Assembly: GCA_963763325.1 (NCBI GenBank)
Contig: CAVXOL010000024.1
Coordinates: forward strand, 124,001-188,000
Length of the DNA stretch: 64,000 nucleotides
Direction of reading: 5' to 3'
Origin: JBBECJ01 sp963763325
GTDB taxonomy: Bacteria > Chloroflexota > Chloroflexia > Thermomicrobiales > CFX8
Part shown: piece by piece, positions 1 through 9,202 of the stretch
Numbering within the stretch: the stretch's first letter is position 1
How the letters are laid out: each line of letters starts with the position of its first letter
Translations under genes and position numbers: made by a program
Notes under the pieces: model-generated
What the model saw: the letters and a program-made list of their open reading frames with translations, nothing else
Databases searched by the model: none
Told to the model about the DNA's origin: nothing

Positions 1-1140
1 TGCGACGGCCTCTCGCAGGAGCCGGTTCAGTTCGCCGGTCGAGATGCGCTTCTGCCGTTCGCCATAGACGTGGAGTGCCATGTCGATGATCTGATTGACC
101 CGCTGGCCGGTCAGTGCCGAAACGAAGAGCATTGGCGCCCATGGAGCGAACTGGAAGAACTCTGCCGCTTCTTCGCGGTAGACGTTCATCGTCCGCTCGT
201 CCTTCTCGATCAGGTCCCACTTGTTGACGATGAAGACGATGCCCTTTTCGGCCTGTGCGACGTAGCCGGCGATGTGCTGGTCCTGGGCGGTGAATCCTTC
301 TTCTGCGTCCAGCACGACCAGCGCGACGTCGGCACGGTCGATCGCCCGCTCGGCACGAAGCACGCTGTGCTTTTCTACACCTGGCTCGATTCGTCCCCGG
401 CGGCGAATTCCGGCAGTGTCGATCAGCAGTACCTTGTTGCCGGCCCAATCCACGACGGTATCGATCGTGTCGCGGGTCGTGCCGGGCATATCGGACACAA
501 TCGATCGTTCGCGGCCAATCAGGGCATTCAAAAGAGACGACTTTCCGACGTTCGGCCTTCCGACGACGGCGAAGCTTGGGTACTCGACCTCGTCATCTTC
601 GTCGCCACCGCGGGGCAGCAGCCGGACGACCTCGTCGAGAACATCACCGGTGCCGATTCCGTGCAGCGCCGAGAAGGCAACCGGTTCACCGAGACCTAAC
701 TCCCAGAATTCGATCGCGTTTTCGCGTCGTTCTTCACTTTCTGTCTTGTTGACACCGAGGACGGTTGGCTTGCCCGATTCGCGGATGATGTTCGCCACGT
801 CGTGATCGGCGGCCGTCAGGCCGGACCGGCCATCGACGAGGAAGAGGATGACATCAGCTTCCTCAATCGCCAGCCGTGCCTGGTTCTGGGTACGAACTGA
901 GATCTCGCGTGCGGTCAGCTTGTCGTACTCGTCCTCCTCCTGGAGGCCGCCGGTGTCGATGATCGTGAACGGCACGCCTATCCAATCCGCGTCGCCATAC
1001 AGGCGGTCGCGGGTTGTGCCAGGCAGGTCTTCTACGATTGCCCGTCGCTCGCCAACCAGGCGATTGAAGATGGTTGATTTTCCAGTGTTTGGACGGCCAA
1101 CGATGGCGACGATTGGTTTCACGGTTGTGGTTGCTTTCAT
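1..1140 (-). CDS. der: Ribosome biogenesis GTPase Der (EngA), 3' end outside window
   Basis: Der is an essential double GTPase acting in assembly of the 50S ribosomal subunit. The ATG at 1140-1138 opens a frame that stays open to the window edge, about 380 residues. Two G domains are visible: P-loop GRPNTGKS at about residues 15-22 and GRPNVGKS at about 194-201. Each is followed by the DTGG or DTAG switch motif and an NKxE/NKWD guanine-specificity motif. Tandem G domains are diagnostic of this family. The missing part should be the rest of the C-terminal KH-like domain. It lies downstream of gcvPA but is separated from it by a strong terminator, so it is probably transcribed independently. 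Confidence 0.95.
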   Translation of the reverse strand, partial: MKATTTVKPIVAIVGRPNTGKSTIFNRLVGERRAIVEDLPGTTRDRLYGDADWIGVPFTIIDTGGLQEEDEYDKLTAREISVRTQNQARLAIEEADVILFLVDGRSGLTAADHDVANIIRESGKPTVLGVNKTESEERRENAIEFWELGLGEPVAFSALHGIGTGDVLDEVVRLLPRGGDEDDEVEYPSFAVVGRPNVGKSSLLNALIGRERSIVSDMPGTTRDTIDTVVDWAGNKVLLIDTAGIRRRGRIEPGVEKHSVLRAERAIDRADVALVVLDAEEGFTAQDQHIAGYVAQAEKGIVFIVNKWDLIEKDERTMNVYREEAAEFFQFAPWAPMLFVSALTGQRVNQIIDMALHVYGERQKRISTGELNRLLREAVA

Positions 1141-1206
1141 GATAGGTGGTGCGACGCTCCAACCGAAAGTGTATCAATCTGGTCGGTACGGGCGGCGTCG
1201 GGACAC

Positions 1207-1260
1207 GAAAAGGCCCGCGACACATGTCGCGGGCCAAAACAAGTCCACCCGGGTGGACTT
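1207..1260 (-). terminator. Rho-independent terminator after gcvPA
   Basis: Two perfect palindromes follow each other on the minus strand. The first, 1241-1260, overlaps the gcvPA stop codon. The second, 1212-1235, has a 10-bp GC-rich stem and is followed on the minus strand by TTTT. The second is a standard intrinsic terminator; the first may add to it or act on the RNA end. Confidence 0.75.
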
Positions 1261-2602
1261 ATGTCGCAGAGGCGACCTCAACGAACCGGTCGATGGCGGC
1301 CTTGCCAGTCATCTCGGTCGCGCTGAGCAGGATCTTGCCCTTGAGATCAGCAGAAATCGTCTCCAGGTCGAGCCCACCGATGATATTGGCGTCCTGGAGC
1401 CGACGGTTCAACGATTCGGGCGACTCGTCGCTCGTGACTGTGAACTCGTTGAAGAACTCACCGTCGTTGACGACCTTGAACTTACCCGTTGCTTCGAGCT
1501 GCGCGGCGAGATAGTGCGCGTTCTGGTAGCAGATCTCTGAGACGCGGCGCATCCCCTTCGGACCGAGCGTCGACAGATAGACCGACGCGGCCAGCGCCAT
1601 CAACCCCTGGTTGGTGCAGATGTTACTGGTCGCCTTTTCGCGGCGAATGTGCTGCTCTCGCGTTTGGAGCGCCAGCACAAACCCGCGCTTGCCCTCGCTG
1701 TCATAGGCGATACCGGCCAGCCGGCCCGGCATCTGCCGAACGAGACGCTGCTGCGTTGCGAGGATGCCTACGACTGGACCGCCAAACGATTGGGCGTTGC
1801 CGAGGGGTTGCCCTTCGCCAGTCACGACATCGGCGCCAAGTTCACCCGGTGACTTGAGCAGACCGAGTGCTGTCGGGTAGGTCGAGACAATCAGATTCGC
1901 GCCAGCCGAATGTGCTTTCTCGCCAATCGCGGCGATGTCCTCGATCGTCCCGAAGAAGTTCGGGTATTGCACGACGATACATGCCAGATTGTCGTCCAGG
2001 TATGCATCAAACGCTGCCGGGTCGGTCTTCAGCCCGTCGGCTGGCAGGGGCACCTGAACCACCTCGATAGCGAGTCCACTCGTGTAGGTGCGGACAACGT
2101 TTACGTAGTTCGGGTGAACCGTTCCGGCGATGACAACTCTCGTCCGCTTGCGCGGCAGAGAGATCGTCAGCAGCGCGCCCTCGGCAAGCGCTGTCGCGCC
2201 GTCGTATAGCGAGGCGTTGGAGACCTCCATGCCGGTCAGCGCGCAGATCATGGTCTGGTACTCATAAATCGCCTGGAGCGTGCCCTGCGCAACTTCGGGC
2301 TGGTAGGGAGTATAGGCAGTGTAGAACTCACCCCGGAACGTGATCTGCTGGACAGCCGCTGGGATGTAATGTGTGTAGCTGCCGGCACCGAGGAAGCTTG
2401 GGTTGTCCAGCGCGTTGAGGTTGCGCGACGACAGCTCGGCGAGCCGTCGGTACGCCTCCTGCTCAGACAGTGGTGATGGAAGGTTCAGCTCTGGAAAGCG
2501 CACGTCCTCGGGGATCGCGCCAAACAGCGCCTCAATGCTGGTTAGGCCAGTCGCGGCCAGCATCGCCTGCCGATCTTCTTTGGTATGCGGGTTGAACGTC
2601 AT
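1259..2602 (-). CDS. gcvPA: Glycine dehydrogenase (decarboxylating) subunit 1, GcvPA
   Basis: This is the N-terminal half of the glycine cleavage P-protein in organisms where it is split in two. P-protein decarboxylates glycine and passes the aminomethyl group to lipoyl-GcvH. The 447-residue length and the run PSFLGAGSYTHYIPAAV near residue 70 match the subunit-1 family. In split enzymes the PLP-binding lysine sits in GcvPB, so this subunit needs a partner. No gcvPB follows: the next gene downstream is der. It lies 191 bp downstream of gcvH on the same strand, with an inverted repeat in between. Confidence 0.95.
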   Translation of the reverse strand: MTFNPHTKEDRQAMLAATGLTSIEALFGAIPEDVRFPELNLPSPLSEQEAYRRLAELSSRNLNALDNPSFLGAGSYTHYIPAAVQQITFRGEFYTAYTPYQPEVAQGTLQAIYEYQTMICALTGMEVSNASLYDGATALAEGALLTISLPRKRTRVVIAGTVHPNYVNVVRTYTSGLAIEVVQVPLPADGLKTDPAAFDAYLDDNLACIVVQYPNFFGTIEDIAAIGEKAHSAGANLIVSTYPTALGLLKSPGELGADVVTGEGQPLGNAQSFGGPVVGILATQQRLVRQMPGRLAGIAYDSEGKRGFVLALQTREQHIRREKATSNICTNQGLMALAASVYLSTLGPKGMRRVSEICYQNAHYLAAQLEATGKFKVVNDGEFFNEFTVTSDESPESLNRRLQDANIIGGLDLETISADLKGKILLSATEMTGKAAIDRFVEVASAT

Positions 2603-2667
2603 CGGTTCCTCCGGCCCTCCGGGTCGCTTCCGGTCAGGGCGTCGACTATGGTTTCCCAGTCATCCTC

Positions 2668-2736
2668 TGCCGCAGCGAAGGATCTCCGCTCGTCGCACGT
2701 GCTGAGTGCTTGACTGAGAGATCCTTCGCTGCGGCA
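2668..2736. repeat. Inverted repeat, 19-bp perfect arms, between gcvH and gcvPA
   Basis: Arms 2668-2686 and 2718-2736 are exact reverse complements around a 31-nt loop. There is no T-run, so this is not a typical terminator. The arm contains CGCAGCGAAGGATCTC, which from memory resembles a dispersed palindromic repeat in some Chloroflexota genomes; that recollection is unverified. It may affect expression of gcvPA relative to gcvT and gcvH. Confidence 0.7.
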
Positions 2737-2793
2737 TGGATTAACACGCCAACGGTACAGCTCCTGGTTCAGATGTCGTGTGGCACCAACCGC

Positions 2794-3186
2794 CTAATGT
2801 CCGCCCGACTCAGCGACGAGCTTCTCGTACGCGTCGGCATCGAGCAGGCCGTCGAGCTGGCTGCTGTCCTCGATACGAACCTTGACGAGCCAGGCGTCGG
2901 TGAATGGCGCCGAGTTAACGACCTCCGGTGAGTCGATCGCGGCGTTGTTCTCCTCGACGACCTCGCCGCTGATGGGAGCGTAGACGTCGGAGGCAGCCTT
3001 GACCGACTCGACAACGCCAAACGGCTCGGACTGGCTCAGGGCCGTTCCGGCACTTGGAAGCTCCAGGTACGTGATGTCGCCTAACTCGCTCTGGGCATAC
3101 TCGGTAATACCAATTGTAGCGATGTCGCCATCAACCTTGACCCACTCGTGCGTTTTCGTGAACTTGTAATCCTTTGGAACCGCCAT
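2794..3186 (-). CDS. gcvH: Glycine cleavage system H protein
   Basis: GcvH is the lipoyl carrier of the glycine cleavage system; it shuttles the aminomethyl group from P- to T-protein. The 130-residue length is normal. The lipoyl attachment lysine is Lys63 in GVVESVKAASDVYAPISGEV. The frame starts at ATG 3186 with a GGGAGGGT-type ribosome site just upstream. It lies 34 bp downstream of gcvT, so the two are probably co-transcribed. Confidence 0.97.
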   Translation of the reverse strand: MAVPKDYKFTKTHEWVKVDGDIATIGITEYAQSELGDITYLELPSAGTALSQSEPFGVVESVKAASDVYAPISGEVVEENNAAIDSPEVVNSAPFTDAWLVKVRIEDSSQLDGLLDADAYEKLVAESGGH

Positions 3187-3220
3187 CAGTACCCTCCCTG
3201 TAATCCCCAGCTACCTGACT

Positions 3221-4324
3221 TCAGGACTCTCGTTTGTAAAACGGCGTCTTGATCTGTTCTGCACGGACTGGCTTGCCGCGCACGATCACATCCAGCGGCT
3301 TGCCAACTCCAGCGTATTCCTTGTCGATAACCGCCAGGCCGATGTTCTCACCGAGTGATGGAGACGACGTGCCACTTGTGACGAATCCGATCGTCTTGCC
3401 GTCGATCGCCACATCGTAGTGAGAGCGCGGGACGCCGCCGCGTTCGACCATCTTGAACCCGACAGTCCGTCGGTTGATTCCCGCCTCCTTGGCAGCCGCC
3501 AGCGCGTCGCGCCCGATGAAGTCCCCCTTGTTGAGCTTGACGGCCCAGCCGAGGCCGGCTTCGAGCGGATTGATTTCGGTGGAAAGTTCGTTGCCGTAGA
3601 GCGGCATCCGCGCTTCAAGGCGCAGCGTGTCGCGCGCGCCAAGCCCGATTGGCTGGAGACCATGCGGCTTTCCGGCTTCCAGCAGTGCGTCCCAAAGATC
3701 GCCGACTTGCTCGATCGGGCAATAGAACTCCCAGCCGTCCTCGCCGGTGTAGCCCGTTCGGCCAGCCAGACATGGGATTCCCGCGATCGTTGTCTCGCGG
3801 CAGGAGAAGCCCTTCATGTCGTTGAGGTCGACCGAAGACAGTCCGCCGACGATCTCAACCGCCTTTGGTCCCTGGATCGCGATCATGCCGGTCTCGTCGG
3901 AGACGTGTGTAACGTCAACATCCAGATCGGTCCGAGCGGCACGCTGCTCGTGGAGCCAGGCGACGTCCTTATCCTTGTTGCCGGCGTTGATGACGACAAA
4001 GAAACCGACGCCGCTCGGGCGCCGATAAATGATGATGTCGTCGATCACGCCTCCGTCCGGGTAACAGAGCAGTGCATATTGCGCCTCACCCGGCCCGAGT
4101 AACGCGACATCGTTGGTCGCCACATACTGCAGGAATGCCAGTGCGTCCGGACCGCTGACATCGACCTGACCCATGTGACCCAGGTCAAACAAGCCGGCGG
4201 CATTGCGGACGGCGCGATGCTCGTCCATGATGCCGGAGTACTGGACCGGCATATACCAGCCCGCGAAATCGACCATCTTGGCGCCCAGCGCCTCATGCTT
4301 TTCTGCCAGAGGTGTACGCTGCAT
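3221..4324 (-). CDS. gcvT: Aminomethyltransferase (glycine cleavage T protein)
   Basis: GcvT transfers the methylene group from the aminomethyl-lipoyl arm of GcvH to tetrahydrofolate, giving methylene-THF and ammonia. I chose ATG 4324 (MQRTPLAEKHEALGAKMVDF), which gives 367 residues, the usual family length; the open frame extends 18 codons further without family-like sequence. The typical motifs DFAGWYMPVQYSG, GLFDLGHMGQ and GRTGYTGEDGWEFY are present. It is the first gene of the gcvT-gcvH-gcvPA group and lies downstream of purF. The methylene-THF made here can feed the folD and fhs route encoded at 22-25 kb. Confidence 0.95.
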   Translation of the reverse strand: MQRTPLAEKHEALGAKMVDFAGWYMPVQYSGIMDEHRAVRNAAGLFDLGHMGQVDVSGPDALAFLQYVATNDVALLGPGEAQYALLCYPDGGVIDDIIIYRRPSGVGFFVVINAGNKDKDVAWLHEQRAARTDLDVDVTHVSDETGMIAIQGPKAVEIVGGLSSVDLNDMKGFSCRETTIAGIPCLAGRTGYTGEDGWEFYCPIEQVGDLWDALLEAGKPHGLQPIGLGARDTLRLEARMPLYGNELSTEINPLEAGLGWAVKLNKGDFIGRDALAAAKEAGINRRTVGFKMVERGGVPRSHYDVAIDGKTIGFVTSGTSSPSLGENIGLAVIDKEYAGVGKPLDVIVRGKPVRAEQIKTPFYKRES

Positions 4325-4474
4325 CTCCCCTACCGATCCCCACTCCACAACGAACCCTGCGACATCAGACTGTAACACGTTCTAGGGAACACGGAATAGG
4401 GGCCAGCAATCAGTAGTGAACCGACGCTACTCAGGCCACTTTCCACTGTCCTCGATCCTCTGTTCACTTCGTGC

Positions 4475-5899
4475 TCAGACACGCTGAATCGTGCGTTCGA
4501 GAGCGTGCTTGTCGATCACTCCGTTGACGTTGACCGGATAATTCCCTGTCAGGCAGGCTGAGCAGAAGTTGGAAGCCGGATGGCGGATCGCACGAAATAG
4601 CCCCTCATGAGACAGATAGCCGAGCGAGTCAACCCCGATCTCTTCGGCAATCTCATCTACCGTCTTGTTGGCGGCGATCAACTCATCGCGCGAGGCCATA
4701 TCGACGCCCAGGTAGCACGGCCACATGATCGGGGGCGCGTGGACGCGCATGTGGACTTCTTTTGCGCCCGCCGAGCGGAGCAGGTTGACGATCGGACGGC
4801 TCGTCGTGCCGCGGACGATCGTATCGTCGATCAGTACGACCCGCTGGCCGTCGAGCACTTCCGGCAAGGCGTTGAACTTGAGGCGTACGCCGACCTCGCG
4901 CAACCGTTGATCGGGCTGGATGAAGGTTCGTCCGATATAGCGATTCTTTATGAGGCCCTCGGAGTATGGGATGCCGGCTTCACGCGCGTAACCGATGGCG
5001 GCCGGCGTCGACGAATCCGGGATGCCGACGACGACATCGGCCTCGACGTGATGCTCCCGGGCCAACTCGGCGCCCATCCGCTGGCGGACGAGGTGCAGCC
5101 GCTCTCCTTCGAGGGCACTGTCCGGGCGCGCGAAGTAAATCAGCTCGAACACGCAGAGCGCGCGCTTATCGGACGCTTCCAGCCAGTTCGACTCAAGGCC
5201 GCGTGATGAGATCGTAAGTATCTCGCCTGGCTCGACGTCACGCTCAAATGTCGCTCCAACCGTCGCCAGTGCGCACGTTTCCGAAGCGACGACCCAGCCG
5301 CCGTCAATGCGTCCGAGGCAGAGCGGTCGGATACCGTGAGGGTCTCGAACGGCGGTGATCCCGTCCGGCGTAAGAACGCACAGGCTGTATGCGCCGATGG
5401 TCTGGCGTAGCGCACGCTGGAGCTTCTCGGCGATCGTGATGCCGGGAACGCGGGCGATCAGATGCGTGAGGATTTCTGAGTCCGTCGATGTCTGCAGGCG
5501 TACACCTTGTTCGACAAGGTCATCTCGCAGAGCCAGCGCGTTGACGATGTTTCCGTTGTGAGCGACGACGACGGTACCAAGTTCACTCTCAGCCGCCATC
5601 GGGCCAGCGTTCTCGGCCAGCGTCGATCCCGTCGTCGAGTAACGCGTGTGGCCGACGGCCATGTCGCCAGTCAGATGGCGTAGGTCAGCTTCGGAGAATA
5701 CCTGGCCGACGAGGCCCATCCGCTTGCGAAGGCGCACCTCGCCTTCGTGGGCGACGGCAATTCCGGCGCTCTCCTGGCCTCGATGCTGGAGGGCGTAGAG
5801 ACCGAAGAACGTCATCCGCGCAACGTCGACACCCGGCGCATAGACGCCGAAGATGCCGCATTCTTCGTGGAGCGTGTCGCCGTCGCTACCAGGAAACAC
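4475..5899 (-). CDS. purF: Amidophosphoribosyltransferase PurF
   Basis: PurF performs the committed step of purine synthesis: PRPP plus glutamine gives phosphoribosylamine. The protein has 474 residues. Cys14 in CGIFGVYAP is the expected N-terminal nucleophile after removal of a 13-residue propeptide. The PRPP-binding motif VVLIDDTIVRGTTS is present. Cysteines in CVFELIYF, WPCYLGVD and FCSACLTG fit the iron-sulfur form of the enzyme known from Bacillus. It is the last gene of the minus-strand purine operon, 56 bp after the true end of purL. Confidence 0.97.
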   Translation of the reverse strand: MFPGSDGDTLHEECGIFGVYAPGVDVARMTFFGLYALQHRGQESAGIAVAHEGEVRLRKRMGLVGQVFSEADLRHLTGDMAVGHTRYSTTGSTLAENAGPMAAESELGTVVVAHNGNIVNALALRDDLVEQGVRLQTSTDSEILTHLIARVPGITIAEKLQRALRQTIGAYSLCVLTPDGITAVRDPHGIRPLCLGRIDGGWVVASETCALATVGATFERDVEPGEILTISSRGLESNWLEASDKRALCVFELIYFARPDSALEGERLHLVRQRMGAELAREHHVEADVVVGIPDSSTPAAIGYAREAGIPYSEGLIKNRYIGRTFIQPDQRLREVGVRLKFNALPEVLDGQRVVLIDDTIVRGTTSRPIVNLLRSAGAKEVHMRVHAPPIMWPCYLGVDMASRDELIAANKTVDEIAEEIGVDSLGYLSHEGLFRAIRHPASNFCSACLTGNYPVNVNGVIDKHALERTIQRV

Positions 5900-5955
5900 G
5901 AAGCCCCCTCATCATCCTGGATACGGCCCGAAGCACTGTCCGTACACAGTTTACG

Positions 5956-8169
5956 CTATCGACCAACCGACAGACCTGATTCCCACGTCACTCGCAAATC
6001 CGCGACCGCGACGTTTGCGGCGACGTCGAGCTCGAGTTCCGTCCGCCGCCGACAGTTCCCAGAGAGATCACGTCGAGATCACTCTCCGAGGCGCGCTTGA
6101 GTACGTGCTCGACGTTCTGCTCCGCAACAGCGACGATTACTCGCGACGCCGCCTCGCCGAAGCACGTGCGGTCGAGCCGACCGTCGTTTGCGTCCAGAAT
6201 CGGCTGGAGCGCGATCGTTGCGCCGGTACCGGCCGAAATCAGCATCTCGGCCAGCGCGACCAGCAGGCCGCCTTCGGACGTGTCGTGGGCGGCCGACACG
6301 AGTCCGTCAGCGATCAGCGAACGGACCAGCAATTGTACGTTATGTTCAACTGCCAGGTCGAGCGACTGGAGGCGGTCCGGCAATCAGTCCGTGGCGCACG
6401 GCCAGATACTCGCTGGCCCCGAGCGTCGACGATTGCTGTCCGATCAGGAGCAGAACGCTGCCTTCGGGCGGAGCCAGCCCCGCGCGGCGCGACACGTCCT
6501 CGATGAGTCCTACCATTCCGACCGTCGGAGTCGGCAGGATCGCTTCATCGCCCGATTCGTTGTAGAGGCTCACGTTGCCTGAGACGACCGGCGTGCCGAG
6601 AGCTTCCGCCGCATTCGCCATTCCAAGGACCGCCTGCTGGAGCTGGAAGTAACCCTCCGGCTTCTCCGGCGAGCCGAAGTTGAGACAGTTCGTCATCGCG
6701 AGCGGCTCGGCGCCGGTGCAGGAGACGTTGCGGGCGGCTTCCGCGACGGCGTGTTGACCACCGAGGTACGGGTCAAGGTAGACGTAGCGAGGGTTGCAGT
6801 CGGTTTTGACAGCCAGCGCCTTGTTGGTCCCCTTGACACGGACGACAGCTGCATCCCCCTCTAATGGCGCAGTGACAGTGTTCGACATGATCGTGTGGTC
6901 GTAGGTGCGGATGACCGGCTCGCGCGAACAGACGTTGTGGGACGCGAGCAACTGGAGCAGCGCGGGAACGATCTCATCACGCGTCAGGTCCTTGATGTCA
7001 CTGAGGTCGCGTGAGCGTGCTGCGACGATCTTCTGCGACTCAACGCCTTCACGGACATAGACCGGACACGCGTCGGTATATAGCGATGCCGGCACATCCG
7101 CCACGACCGTCTCCCCGTCACGTATGCGGACATTTCCGTCATCGGTGACCTTGCCGATGACGTCGGAGTGGAGGTCCCAGCGATCGAAGATGGCGCGCAA
7201 CTCCGGCAGCGCTTCTTCGGTGACGATGATCAGCATCCGCTCCTGGCTCTCGGAAAGCATCACCTCGTAGGCCGACATCCCACGCTCACGCCGCGAGACG
7301 TGCTGGACATCGATCTCAATGCCGACTTCGCCCTTGCTGGCGCACTCGACGATTGAGGATGTCAGGCCGGCTGCGCCGAGGTCCTGCATCGCGACAACGC
7401 CGTCGATCTCCAGCGCTGCAAGGCAGGCTTCGAGCAGCAGCTTCTCGAGAAACGGGTTTCCGACCTGAACCACGCCTCGGTGCGACTCTTCGGGGTTCTC
7501 AACCGATGCGAACGTCGCGCCGTGAATGCCGTCGCGGCCGGTATCCGCACCGACGAGGACGACCAGGTTCCCGACACCTGACGCCTTGGCGCGCATGATC
7601 TTGTCGTGGTCCACAATACCGACGCACATCGCGTTGACGAGCGGATTGCCGTTGTACTTCTCGTCAAAGTAAATGTCGCCGGCGACGGTCGGGATGCCGA
7701 GGCAGTTGCCGTAACCGCCGATGCCGCCGACGACGCCGTTGAACAGATATTGGTTGCGCTGGCGGTCGAGCGGACCGAAGCGCAGCGAGTTGAGCAGCGC
7801 GATCGGCCGTGCGCCCATCGTGAAAATGTCGCGGACGATCCCGCCGACTCCGGTCGCCGCTCCTTCGTATGGCTCGACTGCCGATGGGTGGTTGTGAGAT
7901 TCGATCTTGAAGACGACAGCCAGCCCATCGCCGATATCGACAGCACCGGCGTTTTCGCCGGGCCCCTGGAGAACACGGGTGCCAGTCGTCGGGAAGTGCT
8001 TCAGAAGCGGGCGTGAGTTCTTGTAACCACAGTGCTCGCTCCACATCGCGCCGAACATGCCCAGCTCTACCACAGAAGGTGTGCGGCCCAGCAACTCGAC
8101 GATCTGGTCGTATTCGGTCCGGGTCAGGGCGACTTCACGTAGCGCCTCGGGAGTAATCGTTACCGTCAC
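5956..8169 (-). CDS. purL: Phosphoribosylformylglycinamidine synthase PurL (two frameshifts)
   Basis: PurL is the synthetase subunit converting FGAR to FGAM. It starts with GTG 8169, overlapping the purQ stop by 4 nt. The first frame gives 607 residues and breaks near 6375 after HGLIAG; the protein then resumes in another frame (SLDLAVEHNVQLLVRSL, AHDTSEGGLLVALAEM). A second break near 6030 returns it to a third stretch ending at TAG 5956 with LELDVAANVAVADLRVTWES. Together the pieces make a normal small-type PurL of about 738 codons, which works with PurQ and PurS. Conservation across both breaks points to sequencing error; the first break looks like an extra base and the second like a missing base. 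Confidence 0.92.
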
Positions 8170-8871
8170 GCACGCACCGCCGCGAGTCCAGCCTTTACTG
8201 CCGAACCAAGGATCTTGAGTCCTTCGTCGCCACCAATCAGGCTGTCATAAGCGCGTTCAGGATGCGGCATCAGGCCGACGACGTTGCCACGCTGGTTACT
8301 CACTCCAGCGATATGAGCCGTCGAGCCGTTCGGATTGTAGTCGTCGTGCTCGATCCCCTGGCTGTCGGTGTAGCGGAAAACAATCTGGTCGTTGGCTTCC
8401 AGTTCCGCCAGTTGCTGCGGAGTGACGACGTAGCGTCCCTGCCCGTGCGCGATCGGGAGCCTCAGGACGGTCCCTGGATCAAGCATGGCGGTAAACGGCG
8501 TTCGGTCGCTCTCGACACGAACATGGACCCAGTCGCACCGAAACGTCAGTTCCGAATTCGGTAGTAGCGCCCCAGGGAGGAGTCCGGCTTCGGTCAGGAT
8601 CTGGAAACCGTTGCAGATCCCGAGGATAGGTCCTCCCTGCTCAGCAAACTCTGCGACGGCCGACATGATTGGAGAGAACCGGGCGATTGCGCCGGCGCGC
8701 AGGTAATCGCCGTACGTGAATCCACCTGGAATCAAAAGTGCATCGCAATTGTCGATCGATGTGTCCTTATGCCAGATCGGAACGACCTCTTCTGTGCAGG
8801 CCGAGCTCGACCGACTTCAATGCGTCGTGATCGCCGTTCGATCCGGGAAAGATCACTACTCCAAAGCGCAC
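8166..8871 (-). CDS. purQ: FGAM synthase glutaminase subunit PurQ (frameshifted near 8800)
   Basis: PurQ supplies ammonia from glutamine to PurL. Most of the protein, from LLIPGGFTYGDYLRAGAIA on, is an uninterrupted frame; the glutaminase nucleophile lies in GICNGFQIL. The N-terminus is in another frame: GTG 8871, preceded by GGAGGG at good spacing, encodes VRFGVVIFPGSNGDHDALKS. The piece EEVVPIWHKDTSIDN links the two. The 706-nt span is one base more than a multiple of three, consistent with one inserted base near 8795-8803. It overlaps purL by 4 nt and follows purS. Confidence 0.92.
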
Positions 8872-8905
8872 GTATCTGAACCCTCCGCGTTCCAGTTGCG
8901 TATTC

Positions 8906-9172
8906 CTAATGATCGGCCAGCGCGGTGATCGAGATCTGGTATGTCTCCATGACAGGGTTTGTCAGCAACTGATCGCACATCCGCGTTACCTGTGCGTGGG
9001 CGTCGTCGCTCGATCCCGCCTGGAGCGTGACCCGCAGGTACTTGCCGGCCCGGACCGCTTCGACGTCTGCGTAACCGAGCGAGCGCAGCCCGTCCCGAAT
9101 TGCCAGCCCCTGGGGGTCATTGACAGCAGCTTTGAGCGAGACGAAGACCTCGGCCAGATACGACCGTGAGAT
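8906..9172 (-). CDS. purS: FGAM synthase subunit PurS, start unclear
   Basis: PurS is the small subunit bridging PurL and PurQ. The frame reads YLAEVFVSLKAAVNDPQG and ends TYQISITALADH at TAG 8906, about 88 residues, normal for PurS. No ATG, GTG or TTG exists in frame before the conserved start; the frame reaches a stop first. ATG 9188 (MHDESTAISRSY) would fit if one T near 9183 were an extra base, in line with other single-base insertions in this window. The coordinates given begin at the first family-like codon. Confidence 0.88.
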   Translation of the reverse strand: MSRSYLAEVFVSLKAAVNDPQGLAIRDGLRSLGYADVEAVRAGKYLRVTLQAGSSDDAHAQVTRMCDQLLTNPVMETYQISITALADH

Positions 9173-9202
9173 GGCAGTTGATTCGTCAGTGCATCTGGGT
9201 GC

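Noticed and set aside
4325..4474. Possible glycine riboswitch upstream of gcvT
   Set aside because: Some GGACAG-like pieces are present on the minus strand, but the conserved core and tandem aptamer layout are not found.
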